DNA of 64,000 nt, from assembly GCF_040115645.1 (NCBI RefSeq), contig NC_089546.1, positions 310,001-374,000 of the forward strand, given 5' to 3'. The number at the start of each line of letters is the position of its first letter. Position 1 is the first letter of the stretch. The position numbers and the translations under genes are program-made. Of this stretch, positions 1-11,025 are shown one piece after another. Origin of the DNA: Euwallacea fornicatus (taxonomy: Eukaryota > Arthropoda > Insecta > Coleoptera > Curculionidae). Below the pieces are notes generated by a model. That model was given only the letters and a program-made list of their open reading frames with translations. It did no database searches and was not told where the DNA came from.

Positions 1-660
1 TATTTAGTTCGGGAGCTATGAAAACTTACTTGTTAGAATGATGTTTAGAAGGAAGGGACTGGTTGAAGGGATTGAAATTTTTGTTTGAGAGTTTGTACAA
101 AAGAAGAAATGTCTATAACGTCACTGTTTTGTTGAAAAAATTCTCCTGGAAGTCTCAAAGTTGTACCGTACAATATTTCTGCAGGAGAAGCTCCTACCTC
201 TTCTCGTAGAGTAAAATGCAATCCAAGTAAAATAGTAGGTAATATTTCTACCCATCTTCCGGTGGCATTAGCCTTGTTAGCTGTTTTTAAAGTTCGATGG
301 CATCTTTCAATTTTGCCGTTTGTATATGGATGTTAAGGAGAAGAACGATCACGTTTACAACTTAAAAGTTGAGATAAAGTGTGAAAAAGAGAGCTTGCAA
401 ATTGGCCTCCTTGGTCTGTAATAATTTTGATAGGAATACCAAAATGACAATCCCAATTGTTGAAAAAGGTAGTGGCAACAGTTTCAGCTGACATATTGGT
501 CATCGGATAGGCCTCTGCCCAACAAGAAAATTTATCAATAACCGTAGGACAGTAAGTGAAATCATTTAATGAAGGCAAGGGACCAACAATATCTAAATTA
601 ATATCTTGAGACCTAATATCTGGGATTTGAATTCTTGGCCCTTGAGATACAATAGATATG
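1..660 (-). pseudogene. Ty3/gypsy integrase fragment, continues past the left edge
   Basis: The minus strand reads as the integrase core of a Ty3/gypsy polyprotein. LDIVGPLPS carries the first catalytic Asp, followed by TVIDKFSCWAEAYP, the second Asp in ITDQGGQF, and after a stop HPYTNGKIERCH with the catalytic Glu. The usual post-core region follows (ASPAEILYGTTLRLPGEFF). A TAA at 333-335 stands where Gln (CAA) is normal before HPYTNGKIER, and two more TAA codons lie near 20-40, so the copy is dead. The zinc-binding N-terminus is not recognisable and the C-terminus runs off the window. It is a different lineage from the errantiviruses further right. Confidence 0.85.
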
Positions 661-869
661 AATCTTCTAAACTCAATACTTTCTGAGGAGAACGTAGTGA
701 GGATTTTGTTCTCAAACTTGCCATTTTACTGGACTGCTCGACCTCATAGACATAATTTTCGGATGGATCTAAAAACTCCGCCCCGGGAATTTCCTCAAGA
801 TCCGAGAACTCATGATCTGACAGTTCTTGCAGACCCTTAGAGAGTGATAACTTTTTTGCCATGATCTTG
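661..869. other. unassigned junction between gypsy fragment and R1-like copy A
   Basis: An open minus-strand frame crosses this stretch, but it overlaps the integrase in another frame and resembles nothing I know. It may be degraded pol sequence upstream of the integrase or LINE remnant. Confidence 0.3.
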
Positions 870-1418
870 TGAATGAGGGAGGTCTCCCAGTTCAGAGTTG
901 GGATTGTGAGGGCCGAGAGATTGGATTGATCTGATAGGCTGGCTGATGATCCCCCCTCCCGCGTCTAAGAACTTCTCGAGAACCATCCCATAGGCATTTC
1001 GCACCGCAGACCCAAAACGACCGCTTTTGACGTTCAGATCTCCCCCAAGGAGGACCTTTCTGCCATTCAGCCCTCGCACGCACCCCTCAATCCTACTGAG
1101 GTATTCCGCGAAGTCCATAGTCTTCCTGTTCGGGAAGAAATACGCCGAGACCAGCTCGACCCATTCCAAGTCCGTCGCCACAAATCCCAGGCCCCTTTGG
1201 ATTGCTTTCTCCCTCATATGATTGGCCAACTATATGAAAGCGTCGTCGCTCCGATTCTCAATTACGTTCCCAACCGCTTTGTTATGCTCCTGCCCCAGGA
1301 CTACGTCGATGCCTTTTTCTCTGATCGTCTGGAACGGAGTAAGTCGGTGGCCAACCGCCTCCTGTCCAGATTGATCTAGAGATACCGGAGACTGTTCACC
1401 TTCGCAGCCATGACTCAT
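840..1418 (-). pseudogene. APE-type endonuclease of R1-like copy A, broken
   Basis: N-terminal part of ORF2. Visible motifs are IDVVLGQE (metal-binding Glu region), ELVSAYFFPNR (family consensus SAYxSPN) and GGDLNVKSGRFGS (D-x-N motif of AP-endonuclease folds). A TAG at about 1230-1232 interrupts the frame where copy B has Trp in DDAFIWLA, consistent with TGG to TAG. The downstream part after GRFGSAVRNAYG degenerates and the RT is absent. The enzyme nicks target DNA to start target-primed reverse transcription; this copy cannot work. Confidence 0.8.
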
Positions 1419-2208
1419 TCACGCGTATATTCACTGACTCACACACATTTATTCAACACAAACACACTCACATTCACCTGGCAGGCTCCCTAGTTGTCCC
1501 CCGCCACTTCTGGAGGTTTTCCTCGCCTTCCCGTTGTCTTTTCCACAGGCTCGGTTCCGCTTGGCTCCTCCACCCAGTCCAGGCACCACACCACCACCCG
1601 CACCATCCACACTAGTAGGGGCAGGGGGCTTCCCCTCCTTTTTTACCTTCCAACGTAGGTAACTTCCCCACCACTCAGTCAGCGTTTTTGATCTTCCTCC
1701 CGCAATTTGTACCACCCGCGCTGTGTCCCTCTACGCCGCAGAAGGGACAGATCTGCGGTCTCCCACAATCCACCACCCTGTGCTCCTTCCCGGCATATCG
1801 AGCACATAGGTGGGTATGGTCTACCCCCCTACATTCCCTGGCCCTGTGACCCTTCTCCCAGAACCGGAAGCATCACCCGGGGTCTTTCTTTTCTCTTAGC
1901 CGACACGTGTGTATGCCAACTTTAATCCCAGTGACCCCCGGACCCTATCTACGGCATCTCCCTCACCCTCCAGTACCCAGAAGGTGGCGGACCGACAGTC
2001 GCCAAAGATCGCCCTGACTCCCACCAGTTGAATCCAGCTGGGTTCCAGGGCCGCCGCAGAAGCCACCGCGTCGAGCCCCGTGACCTGAAAGGTCACCGGT
2101 CTGCCCCCCCCCCTTTCTTTCTCACCCGCTCTTCCCCCAACCCCTTGCTCAGGATGGAGCTGATCTCCTCCCTTCCTTCTTCCCCACCCTTAGGCAGGTG
2201 GGGTTAAG
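870..2208 (-). mobile_element. R1-clade LINE, copy A, truncated at its 3' side
   Basis: A non-LTR retrotransposon remnant with the end of ORF1 (zinc knuckles) and the start of ORF2 (endonuclease). The RT and 3' UTR are missing: the copy stops against the gypsy fragment near 870. It is the same family as copies B and C, since the endonuclease matches copy B closely (GRKVLLGGDLNVKSGRFGS against SRKVLIAGDLNAKSGRFGS). The right end abuts the BEL LTR near 2210. No target-site duplication was found, so it was probably cut by later events. Confidence 0.75.
1449..2205 (-). pseudogene. ORF1 (Gag-like) of R1-like copy A, broken
   Basis: C-terminal half of an ORF1 nucleic-acid-binding protein. At about 1745-1890 two CCHC knuckles are recognisable as CFRFWEKGHRAREC and CARYAGKEHRVVDC, but the second Cys of each is lost (to Phe and Tyr) and a stop precedes the first. 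The flanking parts at 1449-1715 and 1896-2096 are in a different frame, so at least one indel separates them. The end, GECECVCVE followed by a stop just before ORF2, is useful because copy B keeps the same end but lacks the knuckles. Confidence 0.65.
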
Positions 2209-2212
2209 AGTT

Positions 2213-2828
2213 TCCTTCGATAAATGAAACCACGACAACGACGCTTTGTTTTACATAAAAAGGACTGTATTTAATTTGCACTTATATCAAATAATGAAAG
2301 AGTTTTGGTCTAAGTAGGAAGAGGGAGAATGCTTAATTGGGCGGGTTACACACTATGGTTCTGATGACATCCCGACACCGACGCAGCTTCCACACGAAGA
2401 GAAAAAGAAGAGATTAAAAATTACTTCGATTATCCCTTAAGTACTCATCTCGAGGAATTTGAACCAGGGGCGCACCACCTCCAAGAACCCTTAGGGGCTA
2501 TGGCTACGCCGGGTCCCATAACTCGCGGTCATCTGGGGAATATCTATACTAGTCGCTTTTCTGGGAGTATCGCGGGCCTAACAAATTGACCATTACAGCA
2601 ATAGTCCCGACCGAGAAAGCTTCCTTTGACTAGTAACATATTCCCCAGCCAAAACGTACCCTTAATTTTGGTCTGATGAGCCATGTGGTCGGGCACCCAG
2701 ATGGTATTCTTCGAATAAGTATCTCCGCACATGGGCGTAACTTAAGGGATAAAATACAAATACATGACGAAACCAAAATTAACAACAAAAAATAAAAAAC
2801 AAAAGCCAATAACTTAAAGTCTCTAACA
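2213..2828 (-). repeat. 3' LTR of the BEL/Pao element
   Basis: The minus strand begins TGTTAGAGACTTTAAG directly after the polypurine tract, as expected for a BEL LTR (TGTT start). The other end near 2213 is placed only by the start of copy A coding sequence. There is no second LTR in the window to fix the length. Confidence 0.6.
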
Positions 2829-2831
2829 TGC

Positions 2832-5800
2832 CCCCGGCCTTGAAACGCTTACAGCGTCTTCAACGACAGTGCTCATTGGCTGGGGACATATCTTGCTAAA
2901 AGATCGCTTCACTAAACCACTGGAAGTCCTCAAGGTAGCCACACGATTCACTCAATCCTGACCAGGGTGTGGTGCCACTACTCGTCCCATGCGCCATATA
3001 GAGAGAGGAAGGTTATCATCCTTGACAAGTACAAGTACTCCTTCCTGGACGTCCTGCTGACGTATCTTCCAGTTGACCCTCTGCTGAAGCTCGCTGATGT
3101 ATTCCTTACTCCATCGCTTCCAAAAGTGCTGTCTGATTTGCTGGATTCTTTGGAACACCGACAGCCGATTCGCAGGAACATGTTGCAGGTCTGGATCGAG
3201 CAGCTCCGTGATATTTCTTCCAATCAGGAAGTGAGCGGGTGATAAGGAGGTTAAGTCATTGGGATCTTGAGACAAAGGAGATAAAGGACGGGAATTAAGT
3301 AATGATTCAATTTGTGCTAATAAAGTAATAAATTTTTCGAAGGTCAAGTTGGCATTTCCCGCTACTCTTTTTAGGTGGTGCTTCACTGACTTGACACCCG
3401 CCTCCCAAAGACCTCCAAAATGAGGCGATTGGGCAGGTATAAAGTACCATTGCACCCCTTCCCGAGCATATGAATTGGACAATTTGCAAGATTCCTTAAT
3501 CAAGAAATGGCCGAGTTCTGCCAATTCTCGATTGGCGCCGACGAAATTCGTGCCGTTATCCGAGTAAACGTGGCTAGGTCGACCACGCCGAGCAACGAAC
3601 CGACGAAAAGCAAGCAGAAACAACTCGCTGCTAAGATCGGACACCAATTCCAAGTGTAAAGCCTTCGTCGCAAAGCATATAAATACGCTTACATAGCACT
3701 TAGACAACCTTGAGCTGCGACCCTTTTTGTCCCGTATATTTAGAGTACCCATGTAGTCCACTCCCACAATTGAAAATACGCTCCCACCAGTTAAGCGACT
3801 TGGTGGAAGGTTACCCATAATAGGCGCTAAACACTGAGGGTTGAATCGCGAACAGGTAACGCAGCTCCTAACAATGGACCTAATCAAATTGCGCGGCACG
3901 ATAACCCAGCATTTTTCCCTTAGGGTTGCGAGCAATAGCTGAAGGCCGGCATGCATTAGTATTTTATGCTCATGCTCGCACAACATCCGCGTCAAACGAT
4001 GGTTTGGAGACAAAAGCTTGAAATGTTTCTTATCAAATTGATAAGGCGAGTTTCGCAGCCTTCCCCCTACCCTCATTATGCCCTCATCATCTAAAAAGGG
4101 ACTCAAACTCAATAGCTTATCCTTCGGATACAAGGCAACCCCTTTGCTGAGGCAATCGAACTCGACTGGAAAGCTACTTCTTTGCGCAGTCCTGATCAAC
4201 GATTTAATTGCCTCATTTATTTCCGGCCTAGATAATGGGCTGCTGAGGACGACCCCTTTCGACAGCCCTGATGGACAATTACTAACGAATCGAAGGATAT
4301 ATGCTACGATACGACTCAATCGATTGAAGTCAGAGTAGCGCTCGAAAAAGTAGTCCTCTATGAAAACAAAAGCAACAACTCCCTTTGGAACGTGAACCTT
4401 GGGCACCTCCTTAGGTCCTTCGGACGCACTCGGTCAATGACTTTCCCTGGACTGAAGAAAGGAAGGGCTATGCCACCAAAGACTAGACTTCATGAGTTCA
4501 CTGGGAAAGACCCCCCTCGATACCAAGTCGGCCGGGTTTTCCCTAGTGGGGACGTGACGCCACTCACAATCTATTGTAAGCGATTGGATTTATGATACCC
4601 GCGCGCTTACAAAGACCTTTATGCTGCTGGGAGACATTTTTAGCCAACTCAAGACGATGGTTGAGTCTGACCAGCACACCTGCCTAAAAAATTGCAATCT
4701 AGTGGAAGCCATTATTTTGCTTATAAGTTTGGCCATGACCAATGCACCGCATCGCTCCAAACGAGGGATAGTCAGGGATTTCAAAGGACTCACCCTGCTT
4801 TTGGCGCATAATAACCTCACGGTTATATCACCGTTTCTATCGATCGATCTGACGTAGACAGCTCCACCTTAAGCTTCCTCACTAGAGTGAGAAAAACCGT
4901 GCAACTCATGGCACATAGCATCCACGCATGCAATGTGGCGATCAATGTGAGTTCCATTGAGGTTCGGCAACTCACTTCGGAATTTTGTCCAGGCTGTATG
5001 CAAATGGGCAGGGACTGACTCATCCCACGACAACCCTTCTTGCCAAAGCCTTTGAATTAGGATTTTTGCGATGATTACAGCCGGACATAGAAGACCCAAG
5101 GGGTCGAAGACTTGCGATATACTTGACAAGATGGTACGCTTTGTTACTTTCACGTTCGTGTCAAAGGCCTGAATTTTGTAAGATGAAACATCTGACGAAC
5201 AATGCCAGGTTAAACCCAAAATCTTAGCCCTGTTGTCCCCATGAAAGTCTAGCACCTGAAAATCCTCGTTTCCTTGAGTCACCGCACGCAGTATAGCGGG
5301 TTCGTTGGAAAGCCATTTCCGCAATTTGAACCCACCCCCTGCCAATGCGGCGGAAACTCTATTACACATTTTGATTCCTTCCTCAACCGAATCTATTGAA
5401 TGAAGGAAGTCGTCCACATAGAATGACGGTTTTATTACCGAGGATACATCAAGCTCGCTCTCCTGTACTACTTGATGTAGATACCTTAAGGCTAAAAAGC
5501 TGGCACTAGCTTGTCCGTATGTGACGGTGTTCAACTCAAATACCTCGATAGGATCTGAGGGCGATTTCCTCCAAAATATCCGTTACAACGAACGTTGTGT
5601 AGACTCCACAGATACTTGCCTATACATCTTGGCAATATCCGCCGATACCACAAACCGGAACTCGCGAAAACGAATCAAAATGTCTAACAAGTCCGATTGG
5701 ATTACGGAACCGACTATTTGCAAATCGTTCAGGGATTTCCCTGTTGAAGACGGCATACTACAATCAAATACGACCCTCAATTTAATGGTGCAAGTTTCTG

Positions 5801-6308
5801 CTTTAATTACAGGGTGATGAGGCATATAGTAGAAGACACGATCATCCTCATCAAGCACCCAAGTCCTGTGTCCAAGATTCAAATATTCACGCATGAATCT
5901 ACAATATTCTTCCCTCAAAGCTGGATTCCGGCTGACCTTACGTTCTAGCGAAAGGAACCTTTGGAGAGCTTTCGTCTTCGAATTCCCCAAGACAGCGACG
6001 GGATGCTTAAAAGGGATGGCAACCACGAAACGGCTGTCGACCGAACGACTATGCGTTCTTTGGAAATGCTCCTCACATTCAAACTCCTCAGCCGACCAGG
6101 CCTTGGTCTTAGAGAAATTATCTTCAACCTCCCACAATTTTCTCAAGTCAAAATCAATGTTTAGGCCACTTGGCCGCGAATTTATACTCAAATTACAAAT
6201 GGAACTGCCGCTACTGGGATTCGACATTGATCCGGAGACAATCCATCCGAACCTGGTTTTCTGCAGGATGGGATTATGCGGCCCAAGGCTAATTTGACCA
6301 ACACACAA
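2832..6308 (-). pseudogene. BEL/Pao pol: RT, RNase H and integrase, with in-frame stops
   Basis: All in one frame. It opens with CVGQISLGPHNPILQKTRFGW, then the RT with the catalytic box in PSFYVDDFLHSID, RNase H with SLTIPRLERCGALVMAKL and CWSDSTIVLSWL, and an integrase with an HHCC finger (HEHKILMHAG then CVTC) and D,D,E in VGVDYMG, VYSDNGTNF and GLWEAGVKS. It ends in the BEL C-terminal box (SKICPQP). Stops at about 6309, 5583 (Gln to TAA in the RT), 4869 (Tyr to TAA), 4590, 4437 and 2952 inactivate it. Catalytic residues survive, so the damage is mainly nonsense. Confidence 0.9.
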
Positions 6309-7864
6309 CTACCCATAGAACAGTTCACTGCCAATTAACAGGTCTATTGGGCCAGGTTTGCTAAATTCTGGATCGGCTAAGGTGATGTTGGATGTAATAT
6401 TTAGCCGACTAACATCCACAGGAGCACCAGGAATGAAGCCGGTAATCTTGGGCAAAACTAGACACTTTAAAGAAGCCTTATAGCCGCTGTGTCGCGCACA
6501 CACCTCGATGTTGCAACAGTGCTTTACCTCCGACGCCTTTAATCCCAATCCCCCGACTATTACTTCAAATTCACCCAGTTTCGTATTCAGCGTCTTGCAC
6601 AGTGAAGAAGTAATGAAATTTGATTGACTTCCCGAATCCAAAAGTGCGCGCACCTTTAAGCGCTTCTCATCGGCACTGATAACGTCAACCAGAACTGTGG
6701 CTAAGAAGACATGATTCTCTGAACTAAGTGACGACAACGAAACCCGATGCTCCGAGCTCTCCACTGGTTTGAGGGCCTCTTCTTGCACTTTGATGGGTTT
6801 AAAGTGCAACAAGGTGTGGTGTTTAGCCTGGCACTTGGTGCAATTTCTTAATCGACAATTCTTTACAGAGTGCACAGACTTTAAGCAATTGAAACACAAT
6901 TTAAGTTGCTTGACCTTGCCGAATCGTTCGTTGGGGGACATAACCAAAAAACTTGGGCAATTAGCTAATGAGTGTTTCGCTTTACACACTCCACAAGAAA
7001 TATCGCTCCCAACGAAGGTTTTGGCACTCGTCTTATTAGGTTTGAGTCCTACATTTCTTTCGGGTTTATTATTGCCCATCTGACGCTCAGTAGCTTCGAG
7101 CATGTCCGCCTTGGCGTTTAAAAACTCTCTCAAAGAATTCCATAAGGGAATCTCTTTCTGGGTGCTCTTTGCCTCCTCCCATTGCTTTTTCGTCACAGGG
7201 TCCAGCTTTGTGCTCATGAGATAGGCTACCAGAACACCCCATTGTTCGGGTTGTTGACCCAGAGCGGTCAGCGCAATTAAACTTTTACTTACGCTGTCAA
7301 TCAAATTTTTTAATTTAGGAGCTAATTCTCTATCCATCGGTTCCACCTCAACCAGCGTTTTTAAATGGTTATAAACGAGAACCCGCTTGTTATCATATCG
7401 CTCACTCAAGGTTGCCCAGGCGATATCATGGATGCCCTCTGACAATTCAAGAGTTCCCAAAACCTGAGACGCTGCGTCACGCAGCGACGCCCGTAAGTAA
7501 TGGAACCTTTGAATACGACTCAGCCTATCGTTGTTGTGTATTAGGCTAAGGTATAGATCTCTAAACCTTAGCCAATCTCTGAAGTCGCCAGAGAAAGTGG
7601 GCAACGAGATAACCGGCAATTTGACATTGTCTAAAAGGCTAGGAAGTTCCAGACCCTGAGAATTGCCGCCTGCAGCGGACGTATCGACTACTGAATCTTT
7701 TCACTAAACCTTTCCCTCTGACCTTAAGCTCAAAGTATCTATCCTTAAAGTCATCTCACTCAGCTAATTCATCGTCATAATCATCAGCATGCAGCTCCAA
7801 CTAACTTTGGATGGCTCCAAATCTCTCGAAAGTACCTTCCCATTTGTCCAGTCTCTCGATTATC
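6309..7864 (-). pseudogene. BEL/Pao Gag and aspartic protease, broken
   Basis: A 436-codon open stretch (6309-7619) begins with ISLPTFSGDFRDWLRFRDLY, typical of BEL Gag (DUF1759), followed by knuckles CGVCKAKHSLANC and CFNCLKSVHSVKNC. A DUF1758-type protease follows with active-site LLDSGSQSNFIT. Gag homology continues upstream to about 7864 (LERLDKWEGTFERFG and DDFKDRYFELK) with two stops and a frameshift near 7700. The Gag start codon was lost where copy B begins. Confidence 0.88.
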
Positions 7865-8030
7865 TTTTTTTTTGCAAGGAAGGGGAATCTTAAGACACCC
7901 GCCTGGTCCACGACCGGGTAGTGTGGGATTCGACCGACCATTATGTCGGCCGTCTACCCACTAAGCCCATCTCCCCTCTTCTGCCCGGGACTACCTTGCG
8001 GCATTTCATCAGGGCTTCCTCCCTTCCTCG
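7865..8030 (-). ncRNA. 3' UTR tail of copy B, conserved hairpin before poly(A)
   Basis: On the minus strand the 3' UTR reads TTAGTGGGTAGACGGCC, then a short variable loop, GAATCCCACACTACCC, a GGGTGTCTTAAGATTCCCC-like stretch and A9. GTGGGTAG can pair with CTACCC or CCCAC, giving stem-loops. The same layout occurs at the 3' ends of copies C and G. In R1 and R2 type elements such 3' structures are what the RT recognises, so this probably marks the template recognition signal. It is inferred RNA structure, not a gene. Confidence 0.65.
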
Positions 8031-8032
8031 GA

Positions 8033-11025
8033 CTAGGTAAGGACACGGTTCCGCACCCCACTCTTCTTCCTCTCGTTCTCTTTTGCAATCTTGTCCCTCA
8101 AGATCTTCTCTATCAGGCCCTCAAACGCTACCCACTTGCTCTTACTTTCCACCGGCTCGTTCCCTATCGTACTTCGGTTCAAGTCGAGTCCCCCCGCCCT
8201 TGCCTTAGCGCGATAGCTCTCCCACTCCGGACACATCCACAACGTGTGCTCTGGTGTGTCCTCCCTTTCGCTACAAAACCAGCATTCCGCACTCCTTTCT
8301 ACTCGTATCCGCTTCAGGTATTTCCCGAAGACGCCGTATCCGGTGAAAACCTGAGCCAACATATATCCACTCTTCCTCCACTCGCACTTGTACCACGCAC
8401 GGATTCGGGGTATGAAGGTCTTTGCCCAACCCTCATACTTCTCCCAGTCCTGCTCCCACTTGTTCATTACCCATTCCTTCACCTCACCATTCCCTTCCCA
8501 CATCATGCTTCTTTCCGTCACCCTTATTCTCACCGGAGGTATCTTGGCCAATGCCAACACCGCAGCGGTCGGTGCCGTCCTGTAGGCACTGGCCACCCTG
8601 AGTGCGAGCAAGCGATTTGCCCTCTCTAGGATGGCCTCGTACCATCCGTACGTTAGCTCCGTCTGCCAGACTGGAGCCGCGTACAGCAAGACCGACGATG
8701 CCGCCATGACCATCATCTTCCTCCTTTCATACGCAAATCCACTCGCCCTGGGCAAGATGACTTCGAGCTTTCCGATCACTCTCGCTACATTTTCGGCAGT
8801 GCGACGTACGTGCTCACCGAAGCTAGCATTTCTGCCGAACCACACTCCCAGGTATTTCAAGCACTCCTTCGTCTCGTACGAAACGTCGTCCACTCTCAGA
8901 CTCATATTCCCTATTTTCCTCCGACCGGCCAGGAGTACCATTTCGGTTTTATCCGTAGCCATGCTTAGCCCCATACGTTCGAACGTGTCGGCGACCAGTT
9001 CCATGGCCCACCTAGTCCTCGCCTCTAGGGTTACCCCGTCTCTCGCCGAGACCACCAACGCTAAGTCGTCCGCGTAGGCCACCGGAGTGACCCCTCGCGG
9101 ATACTCGACGGTCAGTATCCCGTCGTAGTAGAGGTTCTACAAGACGGGGCGCAGGATGGACCCTTGAGGAACGCCACACGACATCTCTCGAACTCCCCCG
9201 TCAGGTAACACCAAAAACCGATCTTGCAGGTACGACTGAATTACGTTCAAGAGGTACCCGCTCACCTTGGCCTTTCTCATCACTTCGACGATAAGATCCC
9301 AAGGCGCCGTATTAAAGGCGTTCTTTACATCAATTGTTACCATGACACAGAAGCCCACGTGTGTGTAACTTTTCCCCTGATCTCCTCGACTATTCGCATG
9401 ACGGCCTGCATGGCGTCTAGAGTACTCTTGCCCTTGACGAACCCATATTGACTCTTACTCACCATACCCAGAGCCTTCGCTTCTTCCAGCAGTCTGTTCT
9501 TGACCACCTTTTCCGCCACTTTCCCGAGTCCGTCCACGAGGCATATGGGCCGGTACAAGAACTTCGGCCCCGGATCACGCTTCGGTTTCTCCACCAGCAC
9601 CAGTCGGGTTCTCTTCCAGACTTTAGGGTACTCGCCCGAGGTTAAGATGTTATTTATGCAATTCGCCATACCCTGGGGCACTGCCCCAAGATACAGCTTC
9701 AGCACCTCGTTCGGTAGCCCGTCCAGTCCCGGAGCCTTGCAGCTCTTGAGACTCCCGATGGCTTGACGGATCTCCTCAGTAGTGACTCGGGGCACGTCAT
9801 TCGGCCCCGCTTGTACCTTTTCCCACACTACCCGCGGCTTAACTGGGAACAGCGTGTCCACCTGTTTTCGTATTACTGCTTCCGGCAGGGGACCATTGCT
9901 CAGGCGGCCAAGTTTCCCTGTCACTATTTTGTAACCGAGTCCCCAGATGTCCGTCTCCAGCTTCGCACAAACTTTCTTCCACTCGTCCCTCTTGGCATCT
10001 CATGGATTCCTTGAGGGCCTTACGCTCTCTCTTGTACTCTGCCGCTGCACCCGTATCTATCACATTCCCTCTTCCTCTCTCTCTTGTCTATTTTCTCCTC
10101 GCTCTTATACACGCTCTTCTCCTTTCGGCAATTTCTTCACTCCACCAGTACACCGATCGTTTCATCTTCCCTATCCTACTGTCACACTTACTCATGCACT
10201 CGTCACAGGTCTCGCTTATCTCCCGAACTATTCCTTCGGAAGTTTCCACGATCCCCAGACCGACCCGCTCCTTTACGTACCGGCTCACATTTTCCAATCC
10301 TTTTTTACTCACCACCCATCCACCTTTTCTATCGCTCGCTTCCTCACCACCCCCAGATACTACCCCCACTCGCTTTAAGCGGTACGAGATGTACCTGTGG
10401 CCACTCCCGCTCTCCATTTCAACCTCAACTCTCCAGTCTCTCACCCAGCCACTTACAGACGCTCCCGCTATGGTAACGTCAATCAGTGACCTGCCGTTCC
10501 AATTACCGAACTTCCACTCATCCCCGGTGTTGATGGGGACGAGCTCCGCCGCGTCCAGGAACTCATCCAGGACCCGTCCGTAGGCATTCGTCACCCCAGA
10601 ACCGAACCGCCCACTTTTGGCGTTCAGGTCCCCAGCAATGAGAACCTTCCTGCTGTCACTTCCCCTGACGTACCCTCCAATCGATCGAGCCACGCCGTAA
10701 AATCGGCGGCAGTCCTATTCGGAGAGAGGTACGCGGAGACGAGAGTGATACCGTCCAGCTCTGCAACGACGAATCCCCGGCCCCGGTGGAGCGAATTTAC
10801 CCTAATACCCGGCGCTAGCCAGATGAAGGCGTCATCACCCCTGTCCCGTACTAGGTTCCGCCCGGCTAGATACGGCTCCTGCCCGACTACCACGTCGACC
10901 CCTCCCTTCATTACCTGGTACATGAGGTCCATCGCGAGACGTCCCCTGTCCAGGTTAATCTGCAGACACCGCAGTTCCCTGTTCGACGCCATTGAACACA
11001 ACCACTCCTTTATGCTCGCACTCAC
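8033..11025 (-). pseudogene. ORF2 of copy B: endonuclease, RT and C-terminal CCHC, frameshifted
   Basis: In order: endonuclease (LRCLQINLDRGRLAMDLMYQ, VVVGQEPY, LVSAYLSPNRT, then IAGDLNAKSGRFGS), RT fingers (KAPGLDGLPNEVLK, YRPICLVDGLGKVAEK, YGFVKGKSTLDAM), palm (VTIDVKNAFNTAPW, CGVPQGSILRPVL) and catalytic AYADDLALVV. The C-terminal finger is CWFCSEREDTPEHTLWMC, typical of the R1 clade. Frameshifts lie near 10690, 9910 and 9357, and stops at 10088 and 9137 (Trp to TAG after GSILRPVL). The last 349 codons (8033-9082) are open. It is a source of reverse transcriptase only in its ancestral state. Confidence 0.88.

Larger units (their letters stand above)
2213..7864 (-). mobile_element. BEL/Pao LTR retrotransposon with 3' LTR, 5' end missing
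   Basis: Gag, protease, RT, RNase H and integrase are all recognisable in BEL order. From 7619 to 2952 the coding sequence stays in one frame but has several in-frame stops and no indel; one frameshift lies near 7700. The 3' LTR follows a purine-rich tract (AAGGCCGGGGGCA on the minus strand). The 5' LTR and the first residues of Gag are gone: the copy ends abruptly at 7864 against the poly(A) end of R1-like copy B. Confidence 0.9.

Noticed and set aside
593..862. Minus-strand 89-codon ORF starting MAKKLSLSKG
   Set aside because: It overlaps the gypsy integrase in another frame and has no recognisable motif; treated as junction sequence.
7943..8629. Plus-strand open frame of 228 codons
   Set aside because: It is antisense to the well-supported ORF2 C-terminus of copy B, and its Pro/Ser/Leu-rich composition is that of a shadow frame.
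10002..10583. Plus-strand open frame of 193 codons
   Set aside because: Shadow of the endonuclease-RT region of copy B.
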